Notes: generated by a model from the sequence alone, not told the origin. A stretch of 64,000 bases of DNA from Humibacillus xanthopallidus (GCF_006716675.1 NZ_VFPM01000003.1:496001-560000); one strand, 5' to 3'; counted from the stretch's first letter, positions 51,686-64,000 are shown. Program-made: numbers and translations.

Positions 51686-53014
51686 GTGACCGCGCCGATG
51701 ACCATCGAACGTGTGAGCGCCAGCGACGCGACGACGCTGGCGACCGATCGGGGACCAGCCCCCATGAACATCGGCGTCGTCCTGCGTGTCGAGGCCGGTG
51801 CCGTGCTGTCCTTCGACGAGGTGCGCGGGCTCGTCGCCTCACGGGTGACGCTCGTGCCACGCCTGCGCCAGCGCCTGGAGCGCACTCCGCCGGGCTGCGG
51901 ACGTGCCCTCTGGGTGGACGCGGCCGACTTCGACGTCGGCGACCACCTCGAGCAGACCGTGCTCGAGAACGGCGCTGGCACCGCCGAGCTGCTCACTGCC
52001 ACAGCCACTTTCGTCTGCACCCCGCTCCCCCGCGACCGGCCGCTCTGGGCCGCCCGCTGGGTCACCGGCCTCGACGGCGGGTCGGCCGCGCTGGTCCTCA
52101 GCGCCCACCACTGCCTCGCTGACGGCATCGGTGGGCTCGCCGTCCTCGCCGCACTCTCCGACGAGGGGTCCTCCGGCGCACCCCCGGCCGGGCCGTTCCC
52201 GACCGCGGCACCGCGCACGGGCGACGTAGCTCTGGACGCCTGGCAGGGCCGCCTGCGTGCGCTTCGGCGTATGCCGTCACGGCTGGCCGACACGGCCGCC
52301 GGGATCCGCGAGCTGGCCGGGACACCGCGTCGCCCGCGGCTCGCCGAGCGCACCTCGCTCAACCGGCCGACCGGCCCGCTTCGTCGGCTGACCGTCGTCT
52401 CCACGACCCTGCCCGAGCTCGTCGCGGCCGCCCACTCGCGTGGCTGCACCGTCAACGACCTCGTCCTCAGCAGCGTCGCTGCAGCGGTCGGCGGCCTCCT
52501 GCGCGCCCGGGGGGAGCAGGTGAGCGATCTCGTCGTCTCGGTGCCCGTGTCGGCGCGGAGCTCGGCCTCCCCTGACGGCCTCGGCAACCACAACGGCGTC
52601 ATGGCGCTCGCACTGCCGCTCGTCGTCGACCGCGACGAGCGCCTGCGGCGGATCGTCGCGCTCACCTCCGACCGCAAGGCGCCGCAGCGCGGCACGTCGT
52701 CGGGTCCGCTCGGACTGGCCTTCAGGGCGTTGGCCCGGGTGGGCGCCTTCCAGCTCTTCATCGACCACCAGCGGCTGGTCCACACCTTCGTGACGAACGT
52801 TCGGGGACCCCGCCTGCCGTGGCACGTCGGCGGCCACGAGGTCACCACGGTCGTCCCGGTCGCGGTCACCCCCGGCAACGTCGGGGTCAGCTTCGACGTG
52901 CTGTCGTATGCCGGCCGGCTGGCCGTCACCGTCGTCGCCGATCCGGCGGTGGTGCCCGACCAGGACGTCCTCACCGCAGCCCTCGCCGACGAGCTGGCCC
53001 GCGTCAGCCGCTGA
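51686..53014 (+). CDS. Wax ester synthase/diacylglycerol acyltransferase (WS/DGAT)
   Basis: A 442-residue WS/DGAT-type acyltransferase that esterifies acyl-CoA to diacylglycerol or fatty alcohol at the membrane surface. The catalytic motif HHCLADG (HHxxxDG) is near residues 140-146. SLNRPTGPLRRLTVVSTTLP, GCTVNDLVLSSVAAAVGG and FVTNVRGPRLPWHVGGHEV are the conserved later blocks. GTG 51686 is used (VTAPMTIERV), with ATG 51698 as alternative; a TATCCT -10 box is at 51661-51666. The 171 bp before it hold no other feature. Confidence 0.88.
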   Translation: MTAPMTIERVSASDATTLATDRGPAPMNIGVVLRVEAGAVLSFDEVRGLVASRVTLVPRLRQRLERTPPGCGRALWVDAADFDVGDHLEQTVLENGAGTAELLTATATFVCTPLPRDRPLWAARWVTGLDGGSAALVLSAHHCLADGIGGLAVLAALSDEGSSGAPPAGPFPTAAPRTGDVALDAWQGRLRALRRMPSRLADTAAGIRELAGTPRRPRLAERTSLNRPTGPLRRLTVVSTTLPELVAAAHSRGCTVNDLVLSSVAAAVGGLLRARGEQVSDLVVSVPVSARSSASPDGLGNHNGVMALALPLVVDRDERLRRIVALTSDRKAPQRGTSSGPLGLAFRALARVGAFQLFIDHQRLVHTFVTNVRGPRLPWHVGGHEVTTVVPVAVTPGNVGVSFDVLSYAGRLAVTVVADPAVVPDQDVLTAALADELARVSR

Positions 53015-53187
53015 CGCCCGGTCGGCTGACCGAGCCGGCGCAGGCCGGGCCGGACAGTGCGGCGCACGGAGGGACGGCCCCGCGGGTACGACACCCTCAT
53101 GGCAGCATTCGGCGACCCGCACTCGCACACTATGGTGATCTCGACCGGACCCGGGAGGCCTATGGTCCCCAGCACGAGGAGCACCCG

Positions 53188-54144
53188 ATGACCTTCAACG
53201 ACAACGCGCAGCTCGACACGTCGCAGGTCGAGTCCGGCGGCGGCAGCCGTGGTGGCGGCGGTGGTGGCTTCCCCGGCGGCATCCAGGTCGGCGGCGGCAT
53301 CGGTGGCCTCATCCTGCTCATCCTCACGCTGATCTTCGGCGGCAACGTGCTGGGCGGAGGCAGCGACTCGAGCGGCTCCGGCTCCGCTGGTGGTTCCTCC
53401 CAGCAGCTCCAGACCGACCAGGTGACGGCGGCCGGTCAGGTGCCGGACTCGGCGTTCGCCGCCTGCAAGTCGGGCGCCGACGCGAACACGAACGACGTGT
53501 GCCTCATCGTCGGCACGGTCAACAGCGTGCAGGACTACTGGACCAAGCAGCTGCCGAAGTACCAGATGAACTACGAGCCGGCCAAGACGGTGATCTACCA
53601 GGGCCAGACGCGGTCGGGCTGCGGCACGGCCAACTCGCAGGTCGGCCCCTTCTACTGCCCGCTCGACAGCAAGGTCTACGTCGACGCGAGCTTCTTCCAG
53701 GAGCTCCAGAGCAAGTTCGGCGCCGACGGCGGCCAGCTGGCCAAGGAGTACGTCATCGCCCACGAGTACGGCCACCACATCCAGAACCTCCTCGGCATCC
53801 TGAACCGCGCCCAGCAGGACCCCCAGGGCCCGAACTCCGGCGCCGTGCGGGTCGAGCTCATGGCCGACTGCCTCGCGGGCACCTGGGTCAACCACGCCAC
53901 CGAGACGACGGACGCCTCGGGCAAGCCGCTGCTCCAGCCGATCACGGAGGACGACATCACGTCGGCCCTCTCCGCAGCCTCCGCCGTCGGCGACGACCGC
54001 ATCCAGGAGAAGATGCAGGGACGCGTCACACCCGAGAACTGGACTCACGGCTCGGCCGAGGCCCGGATGAAGTGGTTCACGCAGGGCTACCGCACGGGAG
54101 ACATCAACCAGTGCAACACCTTCGGAGTCGAAACCGTGTCGTGA
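53188..54144 (+). CDS. Neutral zinc metallopeptidase (YpfJ family)
   Basis: A 318-residue membrane-anchored putative peptidase of the YpfJ/KPN_02809 family. The N-terminus is Gly-rich and polar, with one membrane helix (GGLILLILTLIFGGNVLG, about 38-55). The zinc motif HEYGHHIQNLLG is near residue 191, with ELMADCLAGTW as the third-ligand region. Extracytoplasmic Cys pairs may form disulfides. CGAGGAG precedes ATG 53188. TTCGGC, a 17-bp spacer and TATGGT at 53108-53136 make a candidate promoter. Confidence 0.9.
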   Translation: MTFNDNAQLDTSQVESGGGSRGGGGGGFPGGIQVGGGIGGLILLILTLIFGGNVLGGGSDSSGSGSAGGSSQQLQTDQVTAAGQVPDSAFAACKSGADANTNDVCLIVGTVNSVQDYWTKQLPKYQMNYEPAKTVIYQGQTRSGCGTANSQVGPFYCPLDSKVYVDASFFQELQSKFGADGGQLAKEYVIAHEYGHHIQNLLGILNRAQQDPQGPNSGAVRVELMADCLAGTWVNHATETTDASGKPLLQPITEDDITSALSAASAVGDDRIQEKMQGRVTPENWTHGSAEARMKWFTQGYRTGDINQCNTFGVETVS

Positions 54145-54246
54145 CCTGACACGACCGGCGTTGCGCCCCAGGGGGGCATCGAAGTCCCTAATGTTCTCCC
54201 GCTGGCCCCGACACGAGTGGGCCCTCGACAACTGGAGACTCTTCTG

Positions 54247-54684
54247 ATGGCCTCGCTGTCCACTGTCGCGACCCTCGTCGCCGACACCACCACGACCTCT
54301 GCCCAGACCGGTCCGGCGCTCGTCGGTGGCCTTCTCGGCTACGTCATCGGCGCCATCGCGCTGATGGGCGTGTTCCGCAAGGCGGGCGAGCCCGCCTGGG
54401 CCGCCTGGGTGCCGTTCTACAACGCCTACGTCCTCACGCGCATCGCCGGGTACAACCCGTGGATGTTCCTGCTGTTCCTCATCCCGATCGTGAACTTCAT
54501 CTTCTCGATCATGGTCGCCCTGGGCCTCGGCCGCGCCTTCGGCAAGGGCGGTGCCTTCAGCTTCTTCCTGCTGTGGATGTTCGCGATCATCGGCTACTTC
54601 GTCGTGGGCTACGGCAGCGCTCAGTTCGTCGGCCGCGGCGGCGCCCGGGCCGGCAACGACGGCCGGCGCGAGGCGCTCGTCTGA
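54247..54684 (+). CDS. DUF5684 family membrane protein
   Basis: A 145-residue protein with about four hydrophobic segments: GPALVGGLLGYVIGAIALMGVF, then the family core KAGEPAWAAWVPFYNAYVLT, NPWMFLLFLIPIVNFIFSIM and FSFFLLWMFAIIGYFVVGYG. This arrangement (aromatic-rich PFYN, then IPIVN) is typical of DUF5684, sometimes annotated signal peptidase I-like without catalytic residues. The function is unknown. CTGGAG precedes the ATG. A perfect hairpin follows. Confidence 0.82.
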   Translation: MASLSTVATLVADTTTTSAQTGPALVGGLLGYVIGAIALMGVFRKAGEPAWAAWVPFYNAYVLTRIAGYNPWMFLLFLIPIVNFIFSIMVALGLGRAFGKGGAFSFFLLWMFAIIGYFVVGYGSAQFVGRGGARAGNDGRREALV

Positions 54685-54699
54685 CCCCGTCCTGCTGAC

Positions 54700-54747
54700 C
54701 GGCAACGGCCTCTCCCGCGCGATCCTGCGCGGGAGAGGCCGTTGCCG
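54700..54747. terminator. Perfect 21-bp hairpin between convergent genes
   Basis: Arms 54700-54720 and 54727-54747 match without mismatch around the 6-nt loop GATCCT. It serves the DUF5684 gene from one side and the acVLRF1 gene from the other. It has no U-tract. Confidence 0.85.
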
Positions 54748-54755
54748 TCAGTGGG

Positions 54756-55367
54756 TCAGGACGTTTCGGTGAGGGCGACGCGGACGGCACGTCCGCGCCG
54801 CAGTGCGGTCTCGAGCACGTCGCGCTTCGGGTCGGGCAGGTCGTAGAGCTCACGCGTCGGTAGCCCTCGCAAGGCTCGGAGGGCGGAGGCCTCGAGCACC
54901 TCGCGCACCAGCGCGCGGTCTCCCCCGACGACGAGACCGCGAGGGATGCCGTCCGCTCCCTCGCGGGGTGACTCGTCGTCGCCGAGGAGGATGCGTCGCG
55001 CGTGGCCAACGACGGCGTCGACCAGCGCATCGGCCTGGTTGCCCCGTCGACGCGCGAAGCGCTGCTGCGACCAGCCACCGGCGGCGGTGCGCGACTGCAC
55101 GTGACGGCTGCCGACCTTGGACGAGGCGAACGTGCCCCGCGACGCCAGCCCGACGGCATACCCACCGCGTCTGACGAGGACGACGCCGAGCGGCTCATGC
55201 GCGAACGGCGTTGCCACCACAGTGGATCCGTCAGCAGCGCGCGCAGACACGACGACGCCACCGGGATTGAACTCCTCGGTGGCGTCGGCGGGGCCGTGCC
55301 GCTCGGCGAAGCCGGCGAGCCAACGGTCGAGCCGCTCGGGATCGACCTCGATGACGCGCGTCGTCAC
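54756..55367 (-). CDS. acVLRF1 family peptidyl-tRNA hydrolase
   Basis: A 203-residue member of the actinobacterial Vms1-like release-factor group. It shows GGYAVGLASRGTFASSKVGSR and the active loop SRTAAGGWSQQRFARRRGNQ, where GGWSQQ stands for the GGQ-type catalytic loop that frees peptides from tRNA on stalled ribosomes. The rest (GDRALVREVLEASALRALRG) follows the eRF1 domain-3-like pattern. It is cytosolic. GTG 55367 gives the conserved start. It lies 19 nt behind sufT on the same strand, so SUF transcripts may run into it. Confidence 0.85.
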   Translation of the reverse strand: MTTRVIEVDPERLDRWLAGFAERHGPADATEEFNPGGVVVSARAADGSTVVATPFAHEPLGVVLVRRGGYAVGLASRGTFASSKVGSRHVQSRTAAGGWSQQRFARRRGNQADALVDAVVGHARRILLGDDESPREGADGIPRGLVVGGDRALVREVLEASALRALRGLPTRELYDLPDPKRDVLETALRRGRAVRVALTETS

Positions 55368-55386
55368 GAGCGCGGGTGAAGCCGGC

Positions 55387-55719
55387 TCAGAGGTTGAAGC
55401 CGAGGGCGCGCAGCTGGTCGCGGCCGTCCTCGGTGATCTTGTCGGGGCCCCACGGCGGCATCCACACCCAGTTGATGCGGTGGGAGGCGACGAGACCCTC
55501 GAGGGCCTGGGCCGCCTGGTCCTCGATGACGTCGGTGAGCGGGCAGGCCGCCGACGTCAGGGTCATGTCGATGACGGCGTGCGACTGGCTGTCGACGGTG
55601 ACGCCGTAGATGAGGCCGAGATCGACGACGTTGATGCCGAGCTCTGGGTCGACGACGTCGCGCAGGGCTTCCTCGATGTCGGCGACGTTGGTCGGGGACT
55701 GCTGGCTCGTCTGGCTCAT
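55387..55719 (-). CDS. sufT: SufT-like metal-sulfur cluster assembly factor (DUF59)
   Basis: A 110-residue DUF59/MIP18 protein: VADIEEALRDVVDPELGINV and DLGLIYGVTV are followed by LTSAACPLTDVIEDQA with the conserved Cys, and VWMPPWGPDKITEDGRDQL. The family helps Fe-S protein maturation. The ribosome-binding site AAGGAG precedes ATG 55719, which overlaps the sufU stop by 4 nt. It is the last gene of the SUF block. Confidence 0.92.
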   Translation of the reverse strand: MSQTSQQSPTNVADIEEALRDVVDPELGINVVDLGLIYGVTVDSQSHAVIDMTLTSAACPLTDVIEDQAAQALEGLVASHRINWVWMPPWGPDKITEDGRDQLRALGFNL

Positions 55720-56203
55720 GACGAGACTCCTTGTCTGGGGGTCGAATCGGTGGTCGTCGTGCTGATGTCGACGCCGCTGCGGGCGAGGGCGTCGGTGAAC
55801 GCGGTCCAGCCGAGCAGAGCGCACTTGACGCGGGCGGGGTACTTCGAGACGCCGGAGAGGGCCACCCCGTCGCCGAGGACGGTCTCGTCTCCTGGGACCT
55901 TGCCCCGCGAGGTGAGCATGTCGCGCATGGCCGCGAAGGTCTCGAGGGCCTCGCCCACCGAGTGGCCGATGACCTCGTCGGCGAGCACCGAGGCGCTGGC
56001 GACGGAGATCGAGCAGCCCTGTGCCGCATAGGAGACGTCGCGGACGACGGCGTCGTCACCTGTGCCGGTCAGCTCGACGCGGAGGGTGACCTCGTCGCCG
56101 CACGTCGGGTTGATGTGGTGCACCTCGGCGTCGAACGGCTCGCGGAGGCCGGCGTGGTGCGGCCGCTTGGAGTGCTCGAGGATGAGCTCCTGGTAGAGGT
56201 CCA

Positions 56204-56204
<1 letters not shown>
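55716..56204 (-). CDS. sufU: SufU, zinc-dependent sulfur acceptor/scaffold
   Basis: A 162-residue SufU. The three Cys ligands are in NPTCGDEVTLRV (C35), AAQGCSIS and VKCALLGW. The SufU-specific insert is present between the second and third (about residues 75-110). It accepts sulfur from SufS for Fe-S assembly. Its ATG overlaps the sufS stop by one base (TGATG), so translation is coupled. Confidence 0.94.
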
Positions 56205-58301
<2,097 letters not shown>

Positions 58302-58304
58302 CGG

Positions 58305-59563
58305 TCAGTTCTCCTTGCTGGCGTGCTGGCTGGGGGTCTGCTGGATGGGGGCGGCGTAGTCGGTCGTCGCGAGCTCCTCCTCGATCGCTGCGGTGATCTC
58401 GTCACGCAGGTCGGCGAGCGGGATCTCGCGGATGACGTCGACGAAGAAGCCGCGCACGACGAGGCGCTTGGCCTCGTCCTCGGGGATGCCGCGCGCCTGC
58501 AGGTAGAACAGCTGCAGGTCATCGAAGCGCCCTGTCGCAGAGGCGTGCCCGGCTCCCTCGATCTCGCCGGTCTCGATCTCGAGGTTGGGCACCGAGTCGG
58601 CGCGGGCTCCGTCGGTGAGCACGAGGTTGCGGTTGAGCTCGTAGGTGTCGGTGCCCTCGGCCTCCGCGCGGATGAGCACGTCGCCCACCCAGACCGTGCG
58701 AGCCGTCTCGCCCTGGAGAACGCCCTTGTAGGTGACGCGGCTCTTGCAGTGGGGGGCGTTGTGGTCGACGAACGAGCGGTGCTCGAGGTGCTGGCCGGCA
58801 TCGGCGAAGTAGACGCCGAGCAGCGTCGCGTCGGCGCCCGGACCGGCATACCGCACGTTGGCGTTGACGCGGACGACCGCGCCGCCGAGCGTCACCGAGA
58901 CGTGCGTGAAGCGCGCGTCACGGCCGACGAGGGCGTCGTGCTGCGCGAGGTGCTGGGCGTCGTCGGCCCAGCGCTGCACGGAGACCACGGTGACGTCGGA
59001 CCCGTCGCCAGTGACGACGGAGAGCAGCTCGGAGACCCGGGCGCTGCCGGCGTGCTCGACGACGACGACGGCCTTGGAGAAGCGGCCGGCGCGCACCACG
59101 ACGTGGGCGTGCACCGGGTCGGAGCCGGAGCCGTCGAGACGGATGCGGACCGGCTCGGTGAGCTCGGCCTCGGCGGGCACGTCGACAAGGACGGCGCCGC
59201 CGGCCGACGCAGCCGCGAGGACCGCCGCCCGGTCCTGCGGGGGCAGGATGCCGAGGTCGCGGGCCTCGCCGGCCGAGATGGTCGACGTCGTGACCCCCTC
59301 GGGCAGGCTCGTCGTCCAGTCGAGGTGCCCGGTGGCGCCCTCGGCGAGCAGGGCGGCGAGCTTCTTCACCGGGGTGAAGCGCCACTCCTCCTCGCGTCCG
59401 GACGGCAGCGGGAACGCCCCGATGTCGAAGGACGCGGCGCGCTCGGCGCGGGACTGCTGCGGGACGAATCCGGCCGCCGAGGCGGTCTGCGGGTCGACGT
59501 GCGTGGTGCGGCTGGCGTCGGTCACGGAGGCATCCGTGTCGACGAGCGTGTCGGCAACGGGCA

Positions 59564-59564
<1 letters not shown>
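58305..59564 (-). CDS. sufD: Fe-S cluster assembly protein SufD
   Basis: A 419-residue SufD with the beta-helical core shared with SufB: EEWRFTPVKKLAALL, HVSVTLGGAVVRVNANVRY, VDHNAPHCKSRVTYKGVLQG and GRFDDLQLFYLQARGIPEDEA. It pairs with SufB and SufC in the scaffold. Its ATG overlaps the sufB stop by one base, with GGAAGGAG just upstream. Confidence 0.95.
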
Positions 59565-60981
<1,417 letters not shown>

Positions 60982-60985
<4 letters not shown>

Positions 60986-61884
60986 GAGGAACCTTCCTTG
61001 ACGTGCGTGCGGTCGTTCCGTGGGGTTCGCGTCGTGGGGGTGGGTCGGTCGGTGGTGCCGGTCGTGCCAGTGGTGCCGTTGGTGTCTGTCGTGTCGGTGG
61101 TATGCCGTCCGGTGCCCACGGGTGCGTCAACACCGCTGGCGACGGGGCTCTTCCGCACCTGGCGGGTCAGGTCACCTGCCGGGACGACGGTCGGCACGAA
61201 GGTCGTGCACACGTGGTCGCCGCCCGCGAGGGTGGCGAGGCGCTGCACGTGGACGCCGAGCAGGCGCGAGAACGCGTCGGTCTCGGCCTCGCAGAAGGCG
61301 GGGAACTCGGCTGCGGCGTGCTGCACCGGGCAGTGGCCCTGGCACAGCTGCACCCCGGTCAGGCCACCGGCGCCGACGGGTCGCGCGGTGGCGGAGAAGC
61401 CGTCCTCGCTCAGGGCCTCGACGAGGGCCGCGGTGCGGGCGGCGGGGTCGGTGCCCGCGTCGGCCAGCCGGACGGCATACCGCTGCTCGAGGGTCGCGAC
61501 GCGGCTCCGGGCGAAGTCGGCGACCGCGGCGGGGCCTGCGGTGGTCTCGAGGTAGCGCAGCACCTCGACGGCGAGCGAGTCGTAGTCGGCCTCGAGGGCG
61601 CCGTGCCCGGCGTCGGAGACGACGTAGGCGCGGGCGGGACGCCCGCGGCCGCGGCGCGCGGCGGTGGGCTCGTGCTCGACGACGGCGCCCTGCTCGACGA
61701 GGACGTCGAGGTGACGGCGGACGGCAGCGGGGGTCAGCTGGAGGTGACGCCCCAGCTCGGCAGCGGTGACAGGGCCGTCGGAGGAGACCATGTGCAGGAC
61801 CCGGGAGCGCGTGCGCGACTCGAGCGGCGAGACGTGCTCGCCGTCCCTCGTCTCGCGCTGCGACTGCTCAGGGAAAAACACCAC
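60982..61884 (-). CDS. sufR: SufR-type Fe-S sensing repressor
   Basis: A 300-residue winged-helix regulator heading the SUF operon. The HTH is at about 20-85 ([35 protein letters not shown]). The cluster ligands are in [21 protein letters not shown]-x3-C-x12-C, as in cyanobacterial and mycobacterial SufR. Holo-SufR is expected to repress the operon. After about residue 245 comes an unusual Thr/Gly/Asp-rich low-complexity tail ending in a basic stretch. The GTG start at 61884 has no ribosome-binding site, so the message is probably leaderless. Confidence 0.92.
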
Positions 61885-61902
61885 ACCATTGTGACCTAAT
61901 TA
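61882..61902 (-). promoter_or_regulatory. Possible SufR operator and promoter over the sufR start
   Basis: CACA-n4-TGTG (61882-61893) overlaps the GTG start, next to an AT-rich TAATTA (61897-61902). It resembles the ACACT-n5-TGTGA-type site described for mycobacterial SufR, with shorter spacing. Confidence 0.35.
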
Positions 61903-61918
61903 CCCCGAGGACTTCTAG

Positions 61919-62887
61919 TCAGGGTCCCCTAACCGTGTCGTCGGCCCCCGTGGGTGCCTCGCCGGACCCGTGGGCGGAGACGTCGTCGCTGTCGTCGTCG
62001 GGGTCCATGTAGTCCGGGTCCGCCTCCGGCGGCATGATGACCGACGGCAGCCGGCGGCGCGGCGGTGCGACCGCCTCAGGCCCGAACCAGCGCCGCCGCA
62101 GCGGCGCGGTGAGCCAGCCCAGCGGGCAGGTGAGCACGTAGCCGTAGGCCACCGTGAGCGCCGTCGCGCCGGGGAAGAAGATGAGGCCGAGGACGAGCAG
62201 GATCCCGAGCGGCACCGAGATGCGAAGGTGACGCGGCGAGAGCAGGTCACGGAAGGACCGGAACCGGAACGACGTGGCCATGAGGGCAGCCGGCAGCACC
62301 CCGGCGGCGACCGGCAGCAGGGGCGCCCAGTCGTAGAGCGGGTCGCCGATCGCGAGGACGGTCGCGATGACGACGCCCGCCGCACCGGGGCTCGCGAGCC
62401 CGACGAAGTAGCGCTTGTCGGCGAGCGGGTCGATCGTGACGTTGAAGCGGGCGAGGCGGTAGGCCGCACAGGCGAGCCAGAACATCGCACCGGCCCAGGC
62501 CCACACGGGGTAGGCGGGCAGGGCCCACGTGTAGACGAGCACGGCCGGCGCGATGCCGAAGGAGATGAGGTCGGCGAGCGAGTCGAACTGCAGGCCGAAG
62601 GGGGTGATCGCCCCGACCGCGCGCGCGACGGCGCCGTCGGCGATGTCGAGCACGATCGAGACCGCGATGAGCACAGCGGCAGCGCGGTAGTGCGTCTGGA
62701 AGGAGAGCAGCACCGACGAGAACCCGCAGATCATGTTGCCGAGGGTGAAGAGGCTCGGCAGCACCGCCCGAGCGCGGACCCGAGGGTTGAGCCGGCTCCA
62801 CGGCACGACGCGCGCGCCGGTGGCGGAGACGAGCTGGAAGCGGCGCCCGATGCGCTCGCGCCGGCTCGGGGTCGCGCCGCCGGTCAC
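61919..62887 (-). CDS. pssA: CDP-diacylglycerol-serine O-phosphatidyltransferase
   Basis: A 322-residue CDP-alcohol phosphatidyltransferase, making phosphatidylserine in the membrane. The motif DGx2ARx8Gx3Dx3D is seen in ADGAVARAVGAITPFGLQFD plus SLAD. About eight membrane helices begin at LPSLFTLGNMICGFSSVLL. After the last helix comes an acidic, Pro-rich cytosolic tail, longer than in most homologues. The GTG start overlaps the psd stop by 4 nt, the usual psd-pssA order. Confidence 0.93.
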   Translation of the reverse strand: MTGGATPSRRERIGRRFQLVSATGARVVPWSRLNPRVRARAVLPSLFTLGNMICGFSSVLLSFQTHYRAAAVLIAVSIVLDIADGAVARAVGAITPFGLQFDSLADLISFGIAPAVLVYTWALPAYPVWAWAGAMFWLACAAYRLARFNVTIDPLADKRYFVGLASPGAAGVVIATVLAIGDPLYDWAPLLPVAAGVLPAALMATSFRFRSFRDLLSPRHLRISVPLGILLVLGLIFFPGATALTVAYGYVLTCPLGWLTAPLRRRWFGPEAVAPPRRRLPSVIMPPEADPDYMDPDDDSDDVSAHGSGEAPTGADDTVRGP

Positions 62888-63549
62888 GACGGGTCCGTGG
62901 CCGGGAAGCGTCCGAGCACGGTCTCCCCGCCGACCGCGCGCTTGCCCTTGGTCACCTCGAGCACGACCTCCGGCGGCACGAAGACGTCCATCCGCGACCC
63001 GAACTTCATCAGGCCCATGCGCTCCCCGGTCGCGATCTCGTCGCCGGGCTCGATGCGCGTGACGATGCGCCGCGCGAGCTGGCCGACGAGCTGGCGGTAG
63101 ACGACGCGGCGGGTGCGCCCGCGCACGACCTGCTCGACGATGACCTCGCTGCGCTCGTTCTTCATCGCGCTCTCGGCGCGGTACGCGGCGAGGAAGCGGC
63201 CCTGGGTGTGGGTGACGTCGACGACGCGGCCGCCGTAGGGCGAGCGGTTCATGTGCACGTCGAGGAGCGAGAGGAAGATGCTCACCTGCTGCCACTCCCC
63301 CGGCGGCGCGATGCCGGGCTGGGGTGCACCGACGTGCGTCACGATGCCGTCGGCCGGCGCGAGCACGACATCGGGGTCGGTGACCGGCGACCGGTCGGGG
63401 GTGCGGTCCGGGTCGCGGAAGAAGAGCGTCACTCCCGCGGTCAGCAGCCCCAGGGCCAGGGTCGTGCGCGGGCGTCGGGCAAGGGCGGCGACCACCGTCG
63501 GCACGGCTGCCATGACGGTGAACGGCCGAGCGGCCGGGTCGATCTTCAC
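62884..63549 (-). CDS. psd: Phosphatidylserine decarboxylase
   Basis: A 221-residue short-type proenzyme that decarboxylates phosphatidylserine to phosphatidylethanolamine. The hydrophobic start (FTVMAAVPTVVAALARRPRTT) anchors it. It shows FFRDPDRTPD, LAPADGIVTHVG, FLSLLDVHMNRSPYGG and the self-cleavage site KFGSRMDVFVP, where Gly-Ser splits to give the pyruvoyl group. GTG 63549 is chosen for the family-like VKIDPAARPF start and upstream GGGAG; ATG 63630 in frame would add 27 basic residues. Confidence 0.93.
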   Translation of the reverse strand: MKIDPAARPFTVMAAVPTVVAALARRPRTTLALGLLTAGVTLFFRDPDRTPDRSPVTDPDVVLAPADGIVTHVGAPQPGIAPPGEWQQVSIFLSLLDVHMNRSPYGGRVVDVTHTQGRFLAAYRAESAMKNERSEVIVEQVVRGRTRRVVYRQLVGQLARRIVTRIEPGDEIATGERMGLMKFGSRMDVFVPPEVVLEVTKGKRAVGGETVLGRFPATDPS

Positions 63550-63665
63550 AGGTCGGGCTCTCCCAGTCTGGGGTCGTCGGCGGGGGCGGGGCGGCCGGGT
63601 GTCGCGGCCTCGTCTCACCCGGGCGGTCATCGGGTGTGGTGACACCGAGCCTAGACTCATCAGCC

Positions 63666-64000
63666 ATGACCGCAGCGGTGACACTGTCCGACGTCCGTCG
63701 CCGGTTCGGAGCCGTCGACGCCCTCGACGGACTGTCCTGGACGGCCCCCTCCGGCGCCGTCACCGCGGTGCTCGGCCCCAACGGTGCCGGCAAGACGACG
63801 GCCATCGAGTGCGCGGTCGGCCTGCAGCGACCCGACTCCGGCACCGTGCGGGTGCTCGACACCGATCCGGGCACCGCAGGGCCCGACCACCGGGCCCGCG
63901 TCGGGGTGATGCTCCAGAGTGGCGGCCTGCCGAACGGCGCGAAGCCGATGCGCCTCCTCCAGCACCTGGCGCGCTTCTACGCAGAGCCCGCCGACGTCGA
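63666..64000 (+). CDS. ABC transporter ATP-binding protein, N-terminal part (runs off the right edge)
   Basis: 111 codons are visible. Walker A GPNGAGKTTAIECAVG is at residues 38-53; the Q-loop VGVMLQSGGLPNGAKPMRLL follows. The signature and Walker B lie outside. The style (drug- or lipid-export ATPase of the DrrA/CcmA type) fits the actinobacterial ABC genes commonly found near sufR and haem/quinone genes. A TAGACT box (63652-63657) ends 8 nt before the ATG. It is divergent from psd with 116 bp between. Confidence 0.88.
   Translation, partial: MTAAVTLSDVRRRFGAVDALDGLSWTAPSGAVTAVLGPNGAGKTTAIECAVGLQRPDSGTVRVLDTDPGTAGPDHRARVGVMLQSGGLPNGAKPMRLLQHLARFYAEPADV

Noticed and set aside
53015-53187. 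Additional gene upstream of the metallopeptidase
   Set aside because: Frames through this interval lack a ribosome-binding site or motif; the interval is better explained by a promoter.

Overview
The window reads as chromosomal core DNA of a high-GC actinobacterium (roughly 70-75 % GC by eye). Mycothiol synthesis (mshC), two F420-dependent LLM oxidoreductases, a SufR-led SUF operon, actinobacterial glgA/glgC, a paired fabG-fabI and many small actinobacterial families (DUF3090, DUF3099, DUF5703, acVLRF1) all point there. Cyanophycin genes, glycogen genes and gene neighbourhoods resemble Micrococcales of the family Intrasporangiaceae (Tetrasphaera/Janibacter-like); that placement is inference. 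I see no transposase, integrase, phage gene or CRISPR array.

Layout. 1-2596: minus-strand mycothiol block (mshC, a kinase-like protein, DUF3090, histidine phosphatase). 2670-2953: a 52-bp tandem repeat. 2997-9826: corA, uppP, an LLM oxidoreductase, a secreted phosphoesterase, an aldo/keto reductase and two acidic small proteins. 9966-12773: lipoprotein, DUF5703, M20 peptidase and tRNA-Leu(GAG). 12802-17953: azoreductase, an MFS permease followed by a HipA-like kinase/DUF3037 pair, a decamer repeat, an rRNA methylase and a TSUP permease. 18036-22824: SPFH/NfeD, an ABC ATPase, two unknowns and a PIG-L deacetylase. 22871-26337: divergent glgA/glgC plus an LLM oxidoreductase. 26423-34003: serB, cyanophycinase, cyanophycin synthetase and, convergent to them, a CphA-like Mur ligase fused to TPRs. 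34067-40402: fabI/fabG, small proteins, a membrane-anchored SBP-VWA protein, moaA and SURF1. 40434-46477: ABC exporter, crotonase, zinc ribbon, ABC-F ATPase and a MerR regulator with a sliding-clamp-like C-terminus. 46541-54684: GH63-like glucosidase, FemX-like transferase, alanine-racemase-like enzyme, WS/DGAT, zinc metallopeptidase and DUF5684. 54756-61884: acVLRF1 and the SUF operon sufR-B-D-C-S-U-T. 61919-64000: pssA/psd and the start of an ABC transporter.

Themes. Storage: glycogen (glgC, glgA, GH63-like) and cyanophycin (cphA, cphB) genes lie close together. Envelope: uppP, femX, the racemase-like gene, pssA and psd. Iron-sulfur and cofactor work: SUF, moaA and SURF1.

The most unusual signals are DNA-level. 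The octamer GTATGCCG/CGGCATAC occurs about 39 times on both strands without strand bias and forms intergenic inverted pairs, like a DNA-uptake-type signal sequence. A TANNNT hexamer ends 6-8 nt before about 25 start codons, pointing to widespread leaderless transcription, and it settles several starts. Short tandem repeats sit at or just after several stop codons. At protein level the MerR-clamp fusion and the Mur ligase-TPR fusion are the most interesting.
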